Of a stretch of DNA of 56,467 nt, positions 17,890 to 26,916 are shown piece by piece; position 1 is the first letter of the stretch; every line of letters begins with the position of its first letter. Under the pieces are notes generated by a model. That model saw nothing but the letters and a program-made list of their open reading frames with translations, did no database searches and was not told the DNA's origin. Location of the stretch: NCBI GenBank assembly GCA_021787615.1, contig JAJYLP010000010.1, forward strand, positions 1 to 56,467, given 5' to 3'. The translations under genes were made by a program, and so were the position numbers. The stretch is from Pseudomonadota bacterium. Lineage in GTDB: Bacteria; Pseudomonadota; Gammaproteobacteria; Steroidobacterales; Steroidobacteraceae.

Positions 17890-19706
17890 GCGGGACACGA
17901 TCGCAGACACTGCATTGGCTCGGCCCTTATCTCCGAGGCGAATGGCGACGCCTGGGTGCGGGCTCGGCGGCGATGGCGTTGCGTGCGGGGGTGCTGCTGC
18001 TGCTGCCATGGCCGCTGAAGTTCATCGTTGACAGCGTCATTTTTCACAAGCCGCTCGGCCTGTGGGCGGCGGCGATCCTGCCCAACCCGCTGACGCACCG
18101 GCTCGAGCTGCTGCATGCACTGGGTCTGGCGATTCTTCTGCTCGGACTCGCCGAAGCGGGGCTGGCGTATCTCGGCAACCGGCTGCTGCTCGATGCCGCT
18201 CAATGCATCGGCTTTTCGGTCCGGCGCGACTTCTTCTCGCACCTGGTGCGTCTCCCGCTGGCGTTTCACCGCCAGCGTCTCAGCGGCGAGCTGGCCGCGC
18301 GGATCGGCGGCGACGTCAACGCGCTGCAGCAGTTCGTCGCGGCGGTGGGACTGGATCTGCTGCCGCACGTTTTGACGATCTCAGGAGTCTTCGCCGTGTT
18401 GCTGGCGATGAATTGGCGCTACGGCCTGCTCACCTTGGCCATCGCCCCGGTGCTGATGTGGATCGCCCACCACTTCGCCGGCGAGATTCGCAGCACGGCA
18501 CGCATCACCCGGCGGCGTGAGGGGGAGCAGAGCGGCGCGACGCAGGAGGTGCTCGGCAACATCCAGCTCGTGCAGGCGTGTGCGCGCGAGCCGTTCGAGG
18601 AGCGGCAGTTCACCGCCCGAGCGGACTCGGTGCTCGAAGCGGCGCTGCGCGGCAATCGCGCGCAGGCCGGGTTTGCGCCGTCGATGAACCTGGCGATTGC
18701 GGTTGCGACCGGCGGTATCGCCTGGTACGGGGCCCTGCTGGTGCTGAAAGGATCGCTCACCGCGGGCGATCTGCTGGTCTTTCTCGCCTATCTGCGGGCG
18801 ATCGCGGCGCCGGCACGCCAGCTGGCCAAGGCCGGGCGGGTGTTCGGTCGCGCAGCGGTCGCAATTGAGCGCATCGCCGAGTATCGGGCCGAAACCGGTG
18901 CGATCCGCGAGTCCGACGGTGCGTTGACGCCGCAGCATTGCGCAGGACACGTCGAGTTCCGCTCGGTGTCGTTCAGCTATGGCCAGGATAACCCGGCCGT
19001 CCGAGACATATCCTTTGCGCTGGAGCCCGGACGGATGGTGGCGCTGGTCGGTACGACGGGGGCGGGCAAATCGACCATTGCCGCACTTGCGGCCCGGTTT
19101 CACGATCCGCAATGCGGTGCAGTGCTGCTCGACGGGCGAGATTTGCGCGAGCTCAGTCTGCGCTTCGTGCGGACGCGGATCGCGATGATCCCGCAGGAGC
19201 CGCTGCTGTTCCACGCGCCGGTCTGGGCCAACATCGCTTACGGTCGCGAGGGAGCCGGCCGCGCCGAGGCCGTCGCCGCGGCAAAAGCCGCCGGGGTCGA
19301 TGAGCTGATCGCGGCGTTGCCGGACGGGTTCGATTCGACGGTCGGTGAGCGTGGCGCGACGCTCTCGGGAGGACAGCGGCAATGCGTTGCTGTCGCTCGG
19401 GCGCTGCTGAGCGACGCTGCGGTCGTAATCTTCGATGAGCCGAGCAGTAGCGTTGACCCGGCGACCGAGCGGCGCCTGATGCATGCCCTGCGGGTTCTGG
19501 CCCAGGGGCGCACGGTGCTGCTGATCGCGCACCGGCTCGCGACCGTCACTTCCGCAGAGACCATCCTGGTCCTCGAGCGTGGTCAGATTACACAGAGTGG
19601 GACTCATGCCGAACTGATCGGCGCCGCGGGCACGTATGCGAATCTGTGGCAGGCCCACGGGGACGCGCCGGCAAACGCAAACCTGCGCCTTGTTGCTACC
19701 GCATGA
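17886..19706 (+). CDS. ABC exporter, fused membrane and ATPase domains
   Basis: A 606-residue half-transporter beginning at GTG 17886 (four-base overlap). Residues about 20-320 form the six-helix exporter domain. Residues about 355-590 are the ATPase: Walker A GTTGAGKST, Q-loop IPQEP, signature LSGGQRQ, Walker B VVIFDEPSSS, switch His in IAHRL. A dimer would carry a lipid-linked or free glycan from the cytoplasm across the inner membrane. No Wzx flippase, Wzy polymerase or Wza/Wzc gene is in the window, so this fused exporter is the probable export route. Confidence 0.92.
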   Translation: MSGTRSQTLHWLGPYLRGEWRRLGAGSAAMALRAGVLLLLPWPLKFIVDSVIFHKPLGLWAAAILPNPLTHRLELLHALGLAILLLGLAEAGLAYLGNRLLLDAAQCIGFSVRRDFFSHLVRLPLAFHRQRLSGELAARIGGDVNALQQFVAAVGLDLLPHVLTISGVFAVLLAMNWRYGLLTLAIAPVLMWIAHHFAGEIRSTARITRRREGEQSGATQEVLGNIQLVQACAREPFEERQFTARADSVLEAALRGNRAQAGFAPSMNLAIAVATGGIAWYGALLVLKGSLTAGDLLVFLAYLRAIAAPARQLAKAGRVFGRAAVAIERIAEYRAETGAIRESDGALTPQHCAGHVEFRSVSFSYGQDNPAVRDISFALEPGRMVALVGTTGAGKSTIAALAARFHDPQCGAVLLDGRDLRELSLRFVRTRIAMIPQEPLLFHAPVWANIAYGREGAGRAEAVAAAKAAGVDELIAALPDGFDSTVGERGATLSGGQRQCVAVARALLSDAAVVIFDEPSSSVDPATERRLMHALRVLAQGRTVLLIAHRLATVTSAETILVLERGQITQSGTHAELIGAAGTYANLWQAHGDAPANANLRLVATA

Positions 19707-20548
19707 ACGCTGCGCGCAACATCCGAGGGCGTCAGAGCTGGCGTCTCGGCGTCCTCATTCTGATTTACCGGGCGCTGACGATCGGCGCGCATGCCGACGC
19801 ATGGGTGCCACCCGCGGGAGACGGCTCGTTCGACTTCTCGCTGCGGCAGTACGATGCGACCCGGTTGTTCTTGCCCGATCAATACAGTACGGCGACTCTG
19901 CCCGGCAGCGAGCTGCGCTACACCATGCTGCGCATCACCGGGGTTCAGGGACTGGGCGATCGGCTGTCCCTGGAGTATGACCTGCGGGCCGCGCGGGTGC
20001 AGAAGATTCGCATTCATCATGGCCGGCGCATCGTTGAGACGGCGGGCGGCGTTCAGGACCAGGAGGTCGGCCTCAATTTCGCGCTCACGCAGCGCGCGGA
20101 TTTCGCCGACTCCATTACCCTCAATGTGGTGGCGGCTACCGGTTCGGTGAGCAGCACACCGGCTCTGGGAGTGGGGCACACGGCGGTCGAGCCTGATTTG
20201 CAGATCGGGTTCGCCGGGGCGCGATGGCGGGCATCGCTCATGGCCGGGCCCAGGGTGTTCGTCGATGGCGGCGCCGCGCAGATGCGTGCGGAGTTGGATG
20301 CGGACGTGAGATTGACGCGGCGCCTCGATCTCGGTGCCATCGTCTTTTACGTGCGTACCTTGAAGCTGCGCTCGCCGCTGCCGTTGGCCGACAACGCGGA
20401 GCGCTATGACCTTCTGCGGCCGGGACTGCGGCTGAAATACCGCGTAACCGACCACCTGAAGCCGTTCATCGAGTACGAGCAGGATGTGGCCGGCCAGGGC
20501 ATACACGCCGGGCGGCGCATCACCGTCGGCGTGGCGTACTCGTATTGA
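19703..20548 (+). CDS. Predicted outer-membrane beta-barrel protein
   Basis: A 281-residue protein starting at ATG 19703 (ATGA overlap with the exporter). A signal peptide of about 31 residues ends at GAHA. The rest alternates polar and hydrophobic residues in short strands (LSLEYDLRAARVQ, SITLNVVAATGSV, DLGAIVFYVRTLKL) and ends VGVAYSY, with the C-terminal aromatic expected of a barrel. I do not recognise a named family. Its place after the exporter suggests the outer-membrane exit or anchor for the glycan, which is inference. Confidence 0.75.
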   Translation: MNAARNIRGRQSWRLGVLILIYRALTIGAHADAWVPPAGDGSFDFSLRQYDATRLFLPDQYSTATLPGSELRYTMLRITGVQGLGDRLSLEYDLRAARVQKIRIHHGRRIVETAGGVQDQEVGLNFALTQRADFADSITLNVVAATGSVSSTPALGVGHTAVEPDLQIGFAGARWRASLMAGPRVFVDGGAAQMRAELDADVRLTRRLDLGAIVFYVRTLKLRSPLPLADNAERYDLLRPGLRLKYRVTDHLKPFIEYEQDVAGQGIHAGRRITVGVAYSY

Positions 20549-20562
20549 AAGCGGAGCGGGTC

Positions 20563-21159
20563 ATGCGTTTGTTCTTCGTACGCCATGGCGAGACGGCGTG
20601 GAATCTCGAGCGCCGCTATCAGGGCCGCACGGATGTCGACTTGTGCGCTGTGGGACTTGTAACCGCCCGGGGAATCGCCAATGCGCTGCAGGGGTCGCAG
20701 GTGGCGCTGCTGCTCGCGAGCCCGCTGCGACGGGCGCGAGCTACCGCTGGCTTGGTGGGCGAAGCGCTGGGCGGACTGCCGACCGTGCTCGATGAGCGTC
20801 TGACCGAGATTGATTTCGGCCAATGGCAGGGTCTTACACAGCAGGAAGTGAAGGCGCGCTGGCCTCGAGCGCTGCGCCTGTGGAAGCAGGCGCCGCAGAC
20901 CATGCGCTTTCCGGGCGGGGAGTCTCTGTGTGAGGCGCTTGAGCGCCTGCGCGATTTTCTCCGCCACCCGCCATGGGAGGGCCGCACCGTGTCAGGCGAT
21001 GTGCTGGTGGTGACGCATGCCGGGCCCATTCGGCTCGCCGGACTCATTGCGGCGCATCGGCCGCTCGCGCAGTTCCGACAGATTGCGGTGGACCCTGGCG
21101 CCGTGCATGCATTCGAGTGGTTCGCCGGCGGCGGTGTGCGCCGTGTAAGTTTGCAGTAA
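20563..21159 (+). CDS. Histidine phosphatase (phosphoglycerate mutase-like)
   Basis: A 198-residue enzyme. The catalytic motif [10 protein letters not shown] is at the very start (phospho-His in RHG), the second His is in VVTHAGPIR, and [13 protein letters not shown] is the usual middle segment with the acid residue. The ATG at 20563 follows GGAGCGGG; an overlapping TTG at 20545 is less likely. In a glycan operon it may remove phosphate from a sugar intermediate, but cobalamin-type (CobC) phosphatases look similar. Confidence 0.85.
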   Translation: MRLFFVRHGETAWNLERRYQGRTDVDLCAVGLVTARGIANALQGSQVALLLASPLRRARATAGLVGEALGGLPTVLDERLTEIDFGQWQGLTQQEVKARWPRALRLWKQAPQTMRFPGGESLCEALERLRDFLRHPPWEGRTVSGDVLVVTHAGPIRLAGLIAAHRPLAQFRQIAVDPGAVHAFEWFAGGGVRRVSLQ

Positions 21160-21176
21160 CGAACATAGGATTCGCT

Positions 21177-22574
21177 ATGAAAGTCACGATATTCGGTTCG
21201 GGTTATGTGGGGCTTGTAACGGCGGCGTGCCTTGCCGATGCGGGTAACCACATCGTGTGCGTCGACGTCGATCGGCGCAAAATTGACATGCTGCGCCGCG
21301 GAGAGGTGCCGATCCACGAGCCGGGCCTCGATGAGCTGATCAGGCACAACAACGCCGCGGGCCGGCTGGAATTCACGGTCGACGCCGATGCCGGCGTGGC
21401 CCACGGGCTGTTTCAGATGATTGCGGTGGGGACGCCTGCGGATGAGGACGGCTCGGCGGACCTGCGCCACGTGCTCGCGGTAGCCGATACCATTGGCGCG
21501 CGCATGCACGAGTATCGTGTCGTGATCACGAAATCGACGGTGCCGGTCGGCACCGGGGACAGAGTGCGCGCGGCGGTCTCGGCTGCGCTGGCGCGGCGCG
21601 GCGTCGCGGTGGATTACGACACGGTGTCGAACCCGGAATTCCTCAAGGAAGGTGCGGCAATCGCCGATTTCATGAAGCCGGATCGCATCGTGGTGGGCGC
21701 CGACAGCGGCCGGGCGGTGCAGCTGATGCGGGCCCTGTATGAGCCTTTCACGCGCAACCACGATCGGCTGCTTGCAATGGACGTGCGTTCCGCGGAGCTG
21801 ACCAAGTACGCGGCGAATGCGATGCTCGCAACGCGGATCAGTTTCATGAACGAGCTGGCGAATTTTGCCGAGCGGGCAGGGGCGGACATCGAAAGCGTTC
21901 GTCAGGGCATGGGCTCTGACCCGCGCATCGGCTACGCATTCATCTACCCCGGGCTCGGTTACGGGGGCTCGTGCTTTCCGAAGGACGTCAAAGCACTGGT
22001 GCAATCCGCCACCGCATCGGGCTGTGATCCGGCCATCCTCAGAGCCGTCGAGGCGGTCAACGAGCGCCAGAAGCACAGGCTGTTCGAGAAAATGGTGACC
22101 CACTTCGGGGATCTTGCGGGAAAGACCATCGCCGTGTGGGGTCTGGCGTTCAAACCGAATACGGACGACATGCGGGAGGCGCCGAGCAGAGTGCTGCTTG
22201 AGCGCCTGTGGTCTGCCGGCGCCAGCGTGCGCGCTTACGATCCGGTGGCGATGCAGGAGGCGCAGCGCCTCTACGGCGAGCGCCGCGAGCTCGCGTTGTG
22301 CTCTTCGGCGGCGCAGGCGCTCGAGGGCGCCGATGCGCTTGCGGTCGTGACCGAGTGGCCGGAATTTCGCAGCCCGGATTGGCCATCGATGCGGCGAATG
22401 CTGCGTCAGGCGGTGATCTTCGATGGCCGCAATCTTTACGATCCGGTGCAGCTGGAAGGTCTCGGCTGGCGCTATTATGCGATCGGCCGCGGCGTAAAGG
22501 CCCAGGGCGCGGTACGCGACAGTGCGCACGGGCAGACACGCCGGGATGGTCGGCGCGCCGTTGCTGCAGCGTAA
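21177..22574 (+). CDS. ugd: UDP-glucose 6-dehydrogenase
   Basis: A 465-residue enzyme that oxidises UDP-glucose twice with NAD to UDP-glucuronate, a sugar donor for acidic polysaccharides. N-terminus [21 protein letters not shown] is the NAD-binding turn. The middle has [12 protein letters not shown], and the catalytic Cys is in [10 protein letters not shown]. The C-terminal UDP-binding domain includes [16 protein letters not shown]. The ATG at 21177 follows AGGA at good spacing; longer frames reach into the phosphatase gene. It closes the cluster and implies the product contains a uronic acid. The last 25 residues are polar and appear extra to the family. Confidence 0.95.
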   Translation: MKVTIFGSGYVGLVTAACLADAGNHIVCVDVDRRKIDMLRRGEVPIHEPGLDELIRHNNAAGRLEFTVDADAGVAHGLFQMIAVGTPADEDGSADLRHVLAVADTIGARMHEYRVVITKSTVPVGTGDRVRAAVSAALARRGVAVDYDTVSNPEFLKEGAAIADFMKPDRIVVGADSGRAVQLMRALYEPFTRNHDRLLAMDVRSAELTKYAANAMLATRISFMNELANFAERAGADIESVRQGMGSDPRIGYAFIYPGLGYGGSCFPKDVKALVQSATASGCDPAILRAVEAVNERQKHRLFEKMVTHFGDLAGKTIAVWGLAFKPNTDDMREAPSRVLLERLWSAGASVRAYDPVAMQEAQRLYGERRELALCSSAAQALEGADALAVVTEWPEFRSPDWPSMRRMLRQAVIFDGRNLYDPVQLEGLGWRYYAIGRGVKAQGAVRDSAHGQTRRDGRRAVAAA

Positions 22575-22866
22575 GGCTTGTGATGGATGCGGCGCACAAA
22601 ATGTGCGCTGGCCTGCCTGAGCGCTAGCGCGGCCTAAAACCGGGCGCGCTTGCGCTTGCCGAGGGAGATGAGCCCGGACCCGGTGGGGCGGTCTCATCGC
22701 CCGATCGGAACGTCACCTGTGCGGCCGGACGGTGGTGTGCGACCCAGTGCCGGCTCGCGCAGATGACAGGCCGCCCGGTGGCGATCGGCTCGCCGGTGGG
22801 CGTGGCTCGTGCGCAGGCGGCGCGGCCTGTGCTGCGCGGGCGGGCGGTGCGTCGACGCCTGATGGA

Positions 22867-23550
22867 TTACTGCTGCAGCGGCGCGATGAGGTCCGGTCCG
22901 TCGTTGCGCGGGCTGTTCACCCGCAGGCTTACCGGGTGCGCGCTCATGCGCTGTGTCGGATAGGCCGCCAGGGCCGAACGGGCCTCATCGGGAGTGCCGT
23001 CGAGCCAAGCGGCGAACTGGCCGGGTGCGAGGATGGCGGGCATGCGTCCCGGGTGCGTCCCGGCGTTGTGAATGTCGCGCAGCAGTTCGTTAGCCGGCAG
23101 GGTAATGAGGGCGCAGCTTTCGATTGCGGCACCATCGGCGCCAACACTGCGATCCCACAGGCTCGCGAATCCGAACACGGGCTCGTCGGTGAGGTGAATG
23201 AAATACGGCTGCTTGCCTCCTGCCACCTCGAGGTGCCATTCGTAGAACCCCGCGGCCAGCTGAACGCAACGCTGGCCGCGCTTCCAGGGACCGCGCCATG
23301 CCGGTCCGCTCGCGAGCTTCTCGATCGTCGCGTTGATGGTCGAGTACTTCGGCGGCACGCCGTGGGCGAAGAAGGGGATCAGCCCCCAGCGCATCATGAC
23401 GCCCTCGTGCAGGCCCTCCGCGACGCGCACGACCGGAACGGATTGCGACGGCGCGACGTTGTAACGCGCGGTGAATTCCCAATGCACGCGGCCGAGCTGG
23501 ACTGCCCGCTCGAATTTCGCCTGCTGCGCCAGGATGTAGCGCCCGCACAT
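22867..23550 (-). CDS. SRAP-domain protein (HMCES/YedK family)
   Basis: A 227-residue single-domain protein. Cys2 directly after Met (MCGRY) is the residue that forms a thiazolidine crosslink with abasic sites in single-stranded DNA. The other conserved marks are NVAPSQ, the Glu in AAGFYEWH and the HPGRMPAIL segment. This family protects abasic DNA during replication. ATG at 23550 is fixed by the need for Cys at position 2, so the 15 extra upstream codons are not used. Confidence 0.92.
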   Translation of the reverse strand: MCGRYILAQQAKFERAVQLGRVHWEFTARYNVAPSQSVPVVRVAEGLHEGVMMRWGLIPFFAHGVPPKYSTINATIEKLASGPAWRGPWKRGQRCVQLAAGFYEWHLEVAGGKQPYFIHLTDEPVFGFASLWDRSVGADGAAIESCALITLPANELLRDIHNAGTHPGRMPAILAPGQFAAWLDGTPDEARSALAAYPTQRMSAHPVSLRVNSPRNDGPDLIAPLQQ

Positions 23551-23716
23551 GGTGCTACTGTAGCTGATCGGCGCACCGCGAGCTATGCGCAACACTCGCG
23601 CCGGGCACCCGTCGAGATCGAATTGCGGCGGCTCATCAATGCGTTATGCCATCCAGTGCGCACCATTGGTGCGTACTGCATGGACAGCGCGTGCGCGCGC
23701 GGGAAATGCTATCGCC

Positions 23717-23962
23717 ATGGCCCTGCCGCTGACCCCCTCAACCCGCCTCTGCGATCACCGCGACGCACACGTGGAGTTGCGTTGCGGGGCGTGCGGCCAC
23801 CGCCGCGACGTGCACGTCGATGCGCTGGCGCGCATGATCGGCTGGGAGACGTATCTTGCGCGCCGGCTTGAGCGATTCCGCTGCTCGCGCTGCGGCGCAC
23901 GCCGTGTCGAGATCAGTTTCGGTTACGAGCGCAAGCCGCGCGGCTGGGTGAACAACCCCTAG
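23717..23962 (+). CDS. Small zinc-ribbon-like protein
   Basis: An 81-residue frame from ATG 23717 with two CxxC pairs: CGAC and CSRC, 30-odd residues apart, and RKPRGW at the end. This resembles a zinc ribbon of small uncharacterised proteins. No partner or pathway is evident. Longer upstream starts exist, but the residues are unlike protein. A modest ribosome site keeps the confidence low. Confidence 0.6.
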   Translation: MALPLTPSTRLCDHRDAHVELRCGACGHRRDVHVDALARMIGWETYLARRLERFRCSRCGARRVEISFGYERKPRGWVNNP

Positions 23963-24082
23963 CCGTCGTCGCCGATGTTGGGGACGCTACCGATCGAGAG
24001 TGCAAGGTCCTGCGCGGCGCGCGCCGGCGTCGAGCGACACTGGCCAGACTTGAGCGGCAGCTGACCTGGCTTGAGGTCAACC

Positions 24083-24523
24083 TCAGCTTTCCTGCTTGCG
24101 CCCCTGCCGCGCCACCAGGTGCGCAAGCCCGATGAGTTCGGCGGCGATCTCCCCGAGCAGATCGTCTGTCGAGACGAGTCCGAGCAGCTCGCCGTCGCGA
24201 CCCACCACCGGCGCGCGTCGGACCCTTCGGGCCTGCAGGTGGCGGATCGCGTTGGTGAGAGACTCTTGCGCATCGAGTACGAGGGGTGTGCGGGTCATGA
24301 CGTCCGCGACATCGAGCGCGGAGAGCGCGCTGGCATGCTCGAGCCGCGCGCGCACGATATCGCGGTCGGTAATGATGCCCGCCACAGCGGGGCGGCCGCC
24401 TGCATCGTCGGTCACGACGATCGCCCCAACGCTGCACTGCAGCATCTTCTGGGCGGCCTGCTCGAGCGAGGCGCCCAGCGGCACGGTGACGGCGTGTTTG
24501 CTCGCGATCTGACCGATGTTCAC
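24083..24523 (-). CDS. Twin CBS-domain protein
   Basis: A 146-residue protein with two CBS motifs (about 5-65 and 75-130): GIITDRDIVRARLEHA and VSTDDLLGEIAAELIGLA. Such stand-alone CBS pairs bind adenine nucleotides and act as energy or stress sensors. Start GTG 24523 follows GGGAGG; the ATG at 24544 is an alternative. It is divergent from a second CBS protein of the same plan at 24640; both end in the same kind of LIGLA/LIGRQ helix, so they are paralogs. Confidence 0.9.
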   Translation of the reverse strand: MNIGQIASKHAVTVPLGASLEQAAQKMLQCSVGAIVVTDDAGGRPAVAGIITDRDIVRARLEHASALSALDVADVMTRTPLVLDAQESLTNAIRHLQARRVRRAPVVGRDGELLGLVSTDDLLGEIAAELIGLAHLVARQGRKQES

Positions 24524-24577
24524 GGGGTGAAACCTCCCGCACACATTGACGCATGCGCGGCGGCGCAGCGCTATGCG

Positions 24578-24591
24578 TATCAGTGCTGATA
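24578..24591. promoter_or_regulatory. Inverted repeat between divergent CBS genes
   Basis: TATCAG-TG-CTGATA, a perfect six-base inverted repeat near the middle of the 116-base divergent region. It could be an operator for both CBS genes; no bound regulator is encoded next to it. Confidence 0.35.
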
Positions 24592-24639
24592 TCCGCGCCG
24601 CCGCGGTGGTGTGAGAGTGCCGTGCGCGGAGGTATACAC

Positions 24640-25077
24640 ATGCGAATCGGTGATCTGTGCAGCCGCGAGGTCTACATTGCCGAACCGGACGAGCCGCTGC
24701 TCCAAGCGGTGCGGGAGATGCACCGCCAGCACATCGGTTCGGTCGTCGCGATAGAGCGGCACGGTGGCACCGTGCGGCCGGTGGGCATTGTCACGGATCG
24801 GGACGTGATGCGTGGTGAAATCACGCGTCAGGCGGATGTCTTCTCCCTGACCGTCGGGGACGTCATGAGCGCCAATCTCCTGGTGCTGGCCGAATCGTGC
24901 GAATTGCCCGAGGCGATCGCGGCGCTGCGGCAACGGGGAGTGCGGCGGGCTCCGGTCGTGGACGGGCACGGCGATCTTATCGGCATCGTCACCCTCGATG
25001 ATCTGCTGCCGGCGGTGGCGGAACAGCTCGAAGGCCTCGCGGAGCTGATCGGCCGCCAGGCGCGGCACGAGAGCTGA
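24640..25077 (+). CDS. Twin CBS-domain protein
   Basis: A 145-residue twin CBS protein: MRIGDLCSREVYIAEPDEPL, then GIVTDRDVMRGEITRQADVF in the first motif, and GIVTLDDLLPAVAEQLEGLAEL in the second. ATG 24640 follows GCGGAGG. It shares plan and length with the divergent CBS protein at 24083, and a gene duplication is likely. Nucleotide sensing is the family's general role; the effector it controls is not in the window. Confidence 0.9.
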   Translation: MRIGDLCSREVYIAEPDEPLLQAVREMHRQHIGSVVAIERHGGTVRPVGIVTDRDVMRGEITRQADVFSLTVGDVMSANLLVLAESCELPEAIAALRQRGVRRAPVVDGHGDLIGIVTLDDLLPAVAEQLEGLAELIGRQARHES

Positions 25078-25326
25078 GCGCGCCCTCGCAACGCCGTGTC
25101 GGGCGCTCCAGCGGGCGAGGCGGATGCCCCAGGCGCTGCCGGCGCGAATTCCCCCCCGGACGCCGACCTGCGATGCGCGATTGCCTGACTCGCCCAGCGA
25201 GTGATCAGTGCGGACTTTCCGCAATGCCGAGCCGACTGGCGCACATTAGGTAACTGTCCTGATCCCACCGCCCAATCGCCCGGCGTATATCCCTGCACAG
25301 CGTGATTGGACAGGTGAGGAGTTGCC

Positions 25327-25749
25327 GTGAAAGCCATCGTTCTGGTGCTTGCGCTGGCAGGTGCTCTGGCGCCGGCGCTGCCGCGCGGGGCCCTCGCGCA
25401 GCGCGCCGACGCCTACCGCAGGCTTTACGACCCGAATACCGTCGAGACCGTCTCGGGGCGCGTCGTGTCGATCGAGCATATCGTGCACGGCCGGCGCGGC
25501 TACTACGGTGAGCATCTTGTGCTGAGCACGCATCAGGGTCGGCTCGTGGAGCACCTCGGGCCGGGCTGGTTCATGGAAAAACAGGCGCTGCAGATCACGC
25601 CGCATGAGGAGCTGAGCATCACCGGGTCGCGGGTGCTGCTCGGGGGCAAGCCGGCGCTGATCGCCGCGCGGGTCGTCAAGGGCAATGAGACCCGGGTGCT
25701 GCGCAATGCGCAGGGGCTGCTCGTGTGGCGCGGCTCGCGGTATCCGTAG
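25327..25749 (+). CDS. Secreted OB-fold-like periplasmic protein
   Basis: A 140-residue protein with a signal peptide (cleavage near GALAQ) and a small beta-rich body: YDPNTVETVSGRVVSIEHIV … LVEHLGPGWFMEKQAL … ITGSRVLLGGKPALIAARVVKG. The pattern matches a family of short exported proteins, often annotated only as hypothetical, whose fold looks like an OB barrel. It lies 55 bases upstream of a diheme peroxidase, so both may act on the same redox process in the periplasm. Function unknown. Confidence 0.75.
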   Translation: MKAIVLVLALAGALAPALPRGALAQRADAYRRLYDPNTVETVSGRVVSIEHIVHGRRGYYGEHLVLSTHQGRLVEHLGPGWFMEKQALQITPHEELSITGSRVLLGGKPALIAARVVKGNETRVLRNAQGLLVWRGSRYP

Positions 25750-25804
25750 TTCGTCGAGGCGCCGTCCTGCGGTCGCGGCAGCCGGTGGTCGAGGAGTGAT
25801 GATC

Positions 25805-26845
25805 ATGAACGGAAAGCTCATCCCGCTTGTAATGTTTGGCCTTCTCGCCGGTGTCGCGGCGGCCGCCGCGACACCGGTTCACTGGCAGGCGCTGCCGACG
25901 ACGGCGCCCGCGCCGGCGGACAACCCGACGACTCCGGCCAAGGTGCAGCTCGGCAAGATGCTGTTTTTCGATCCGCGCCTCTCCTCGACCGGCACGGTGT
26001 CGTGCTTCTCGTGTCACAACGTCATGGAGGGCGGCGATGACCATCGGCCGGTATCGATCGGCGTCGAAGCACAGCGCGGCGGCCGCAACGCCCCGACCGT
26101 GTGGAATGCGGCATTTCTGTCGGTGCAGTTCTGGGACGGGCGCGCGGCGACGCTCGAGGATCAGGCCAAGGGCCCTCCGGCCAATCCCATCGAAATGGGC
26201 ATGAAGAATCTGCGCATGGTCATCGAGCGCATCCGGCGCATTCCCGGCTACGCACCGTATTTTCATCGGGCGTTCGGGCCGGGCGATGTGATCACCATGG
26301 ACAATACCGCCAAGGCCATCGCCGCCTATGAGCGCACGCTCATCACCCCGGGCAGCGCCTACGACCGCTACGTGCAGGGCGATCATTCCGCGCTCACTCC
26401 CCAACAGGTGCGCGGCATGAATGATTTCGCCGCGGTCGGCTGCGCCGGCTGCCACCAGGGAGCGAACTTCAGCGGTCCGCCGTTGCCTGTGGGCACGGGG
26501 TTTTTCGTCAAATTCCCGATCTATACCGACAATCCGTACGTGAAGAAATACGACCTCATGGCCGACCTCGGACGGTACGAGGTCACGCACCGCGATGCGG
26601 ACAAGCACATGTGGCGTGTGCCGGGGCTGCGTAACCTGGTCTACACCGCGCCTTACTTGCATAACGGCTCGGTGAAGTCCCTGCCCGAGGCCGTACGGGT
26701 CATGGCCGCCACGCAGCTCAATCGCACGCTCAGTCCCGCCCAGGTGCGCGACATCGTCGCCTTTCTCACCTCGCTCACCGGACCGTTCCCCGTGCAGACC
26801 ATGCCGCGCCTGCCGCCGACGCCGGGCAATCTGCTCAGCCGGTGA
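25805..26845 (+). CDS. Diheme cytochrome c peroxidase/MauG family protein
   Basis: A 346-residue periplasmic protein with a signal peptide ending near AAAAAT. Two heme sites: CFSCH in the N-terminal domain (after LGKMLFFDPRLSSTG) and CAGCH in the second. The segment RNAPTVWNAAF … FWDGRA is standard for bacterial peroxidases that reduce hydrogen peroxide with electrons from a small cytochrome. ATG 25805 is six to eight bases after GAGGAG; the ATG at 25799 is too close to that site. The c4 cytochrome or bc1 complex further on could feed electrons, which is inference. Confidence 0.9.
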   Translation: MNGKLIPLVMFGLLAGVAAAAATPVHWQALPTTAPAPADNPTTPAKVQLGKMLFFDPRLSSTGTVSCFSCHNVMEGGDDHRPVSIGVEAQRGGRNAPTVWNAAFLSVQFWDGRAATLEDQAKGPPANPIEMGMKNLRMVIERIRRIPGYAPYFHRAFGPGDVITMDNTAKAIAAYERTLITPGSAYDRYVQGDHSALTPQQVRGMNDFAAVGCAGCHQGANFSGPPLPVGTGFFVKFPIYTDNPYVKKYDLMADLGRYEVTHRDADKHMWRVPGLRNLVYTAPYLHNGSVKSLPEAVRVMAATQLNRTLSPAQVRDIVAFLTSLTGPFPVQTMPRLPPTPGNLLSR

Positions 26846-26916
26846 GCGCAACGGGCTGCTGAGCGCCTCGTCCGAGACGGTGTGCAGAGCCCCACTGTGA
26901 TTCGCGGGTGCCTGAT

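Noticed and set aside
20619-22697. 692-codon minus-strand frame opposite the UDP-glucose dehydrogenase
   Set aside because: No motif; mirror of GC-biased codons in ugd.
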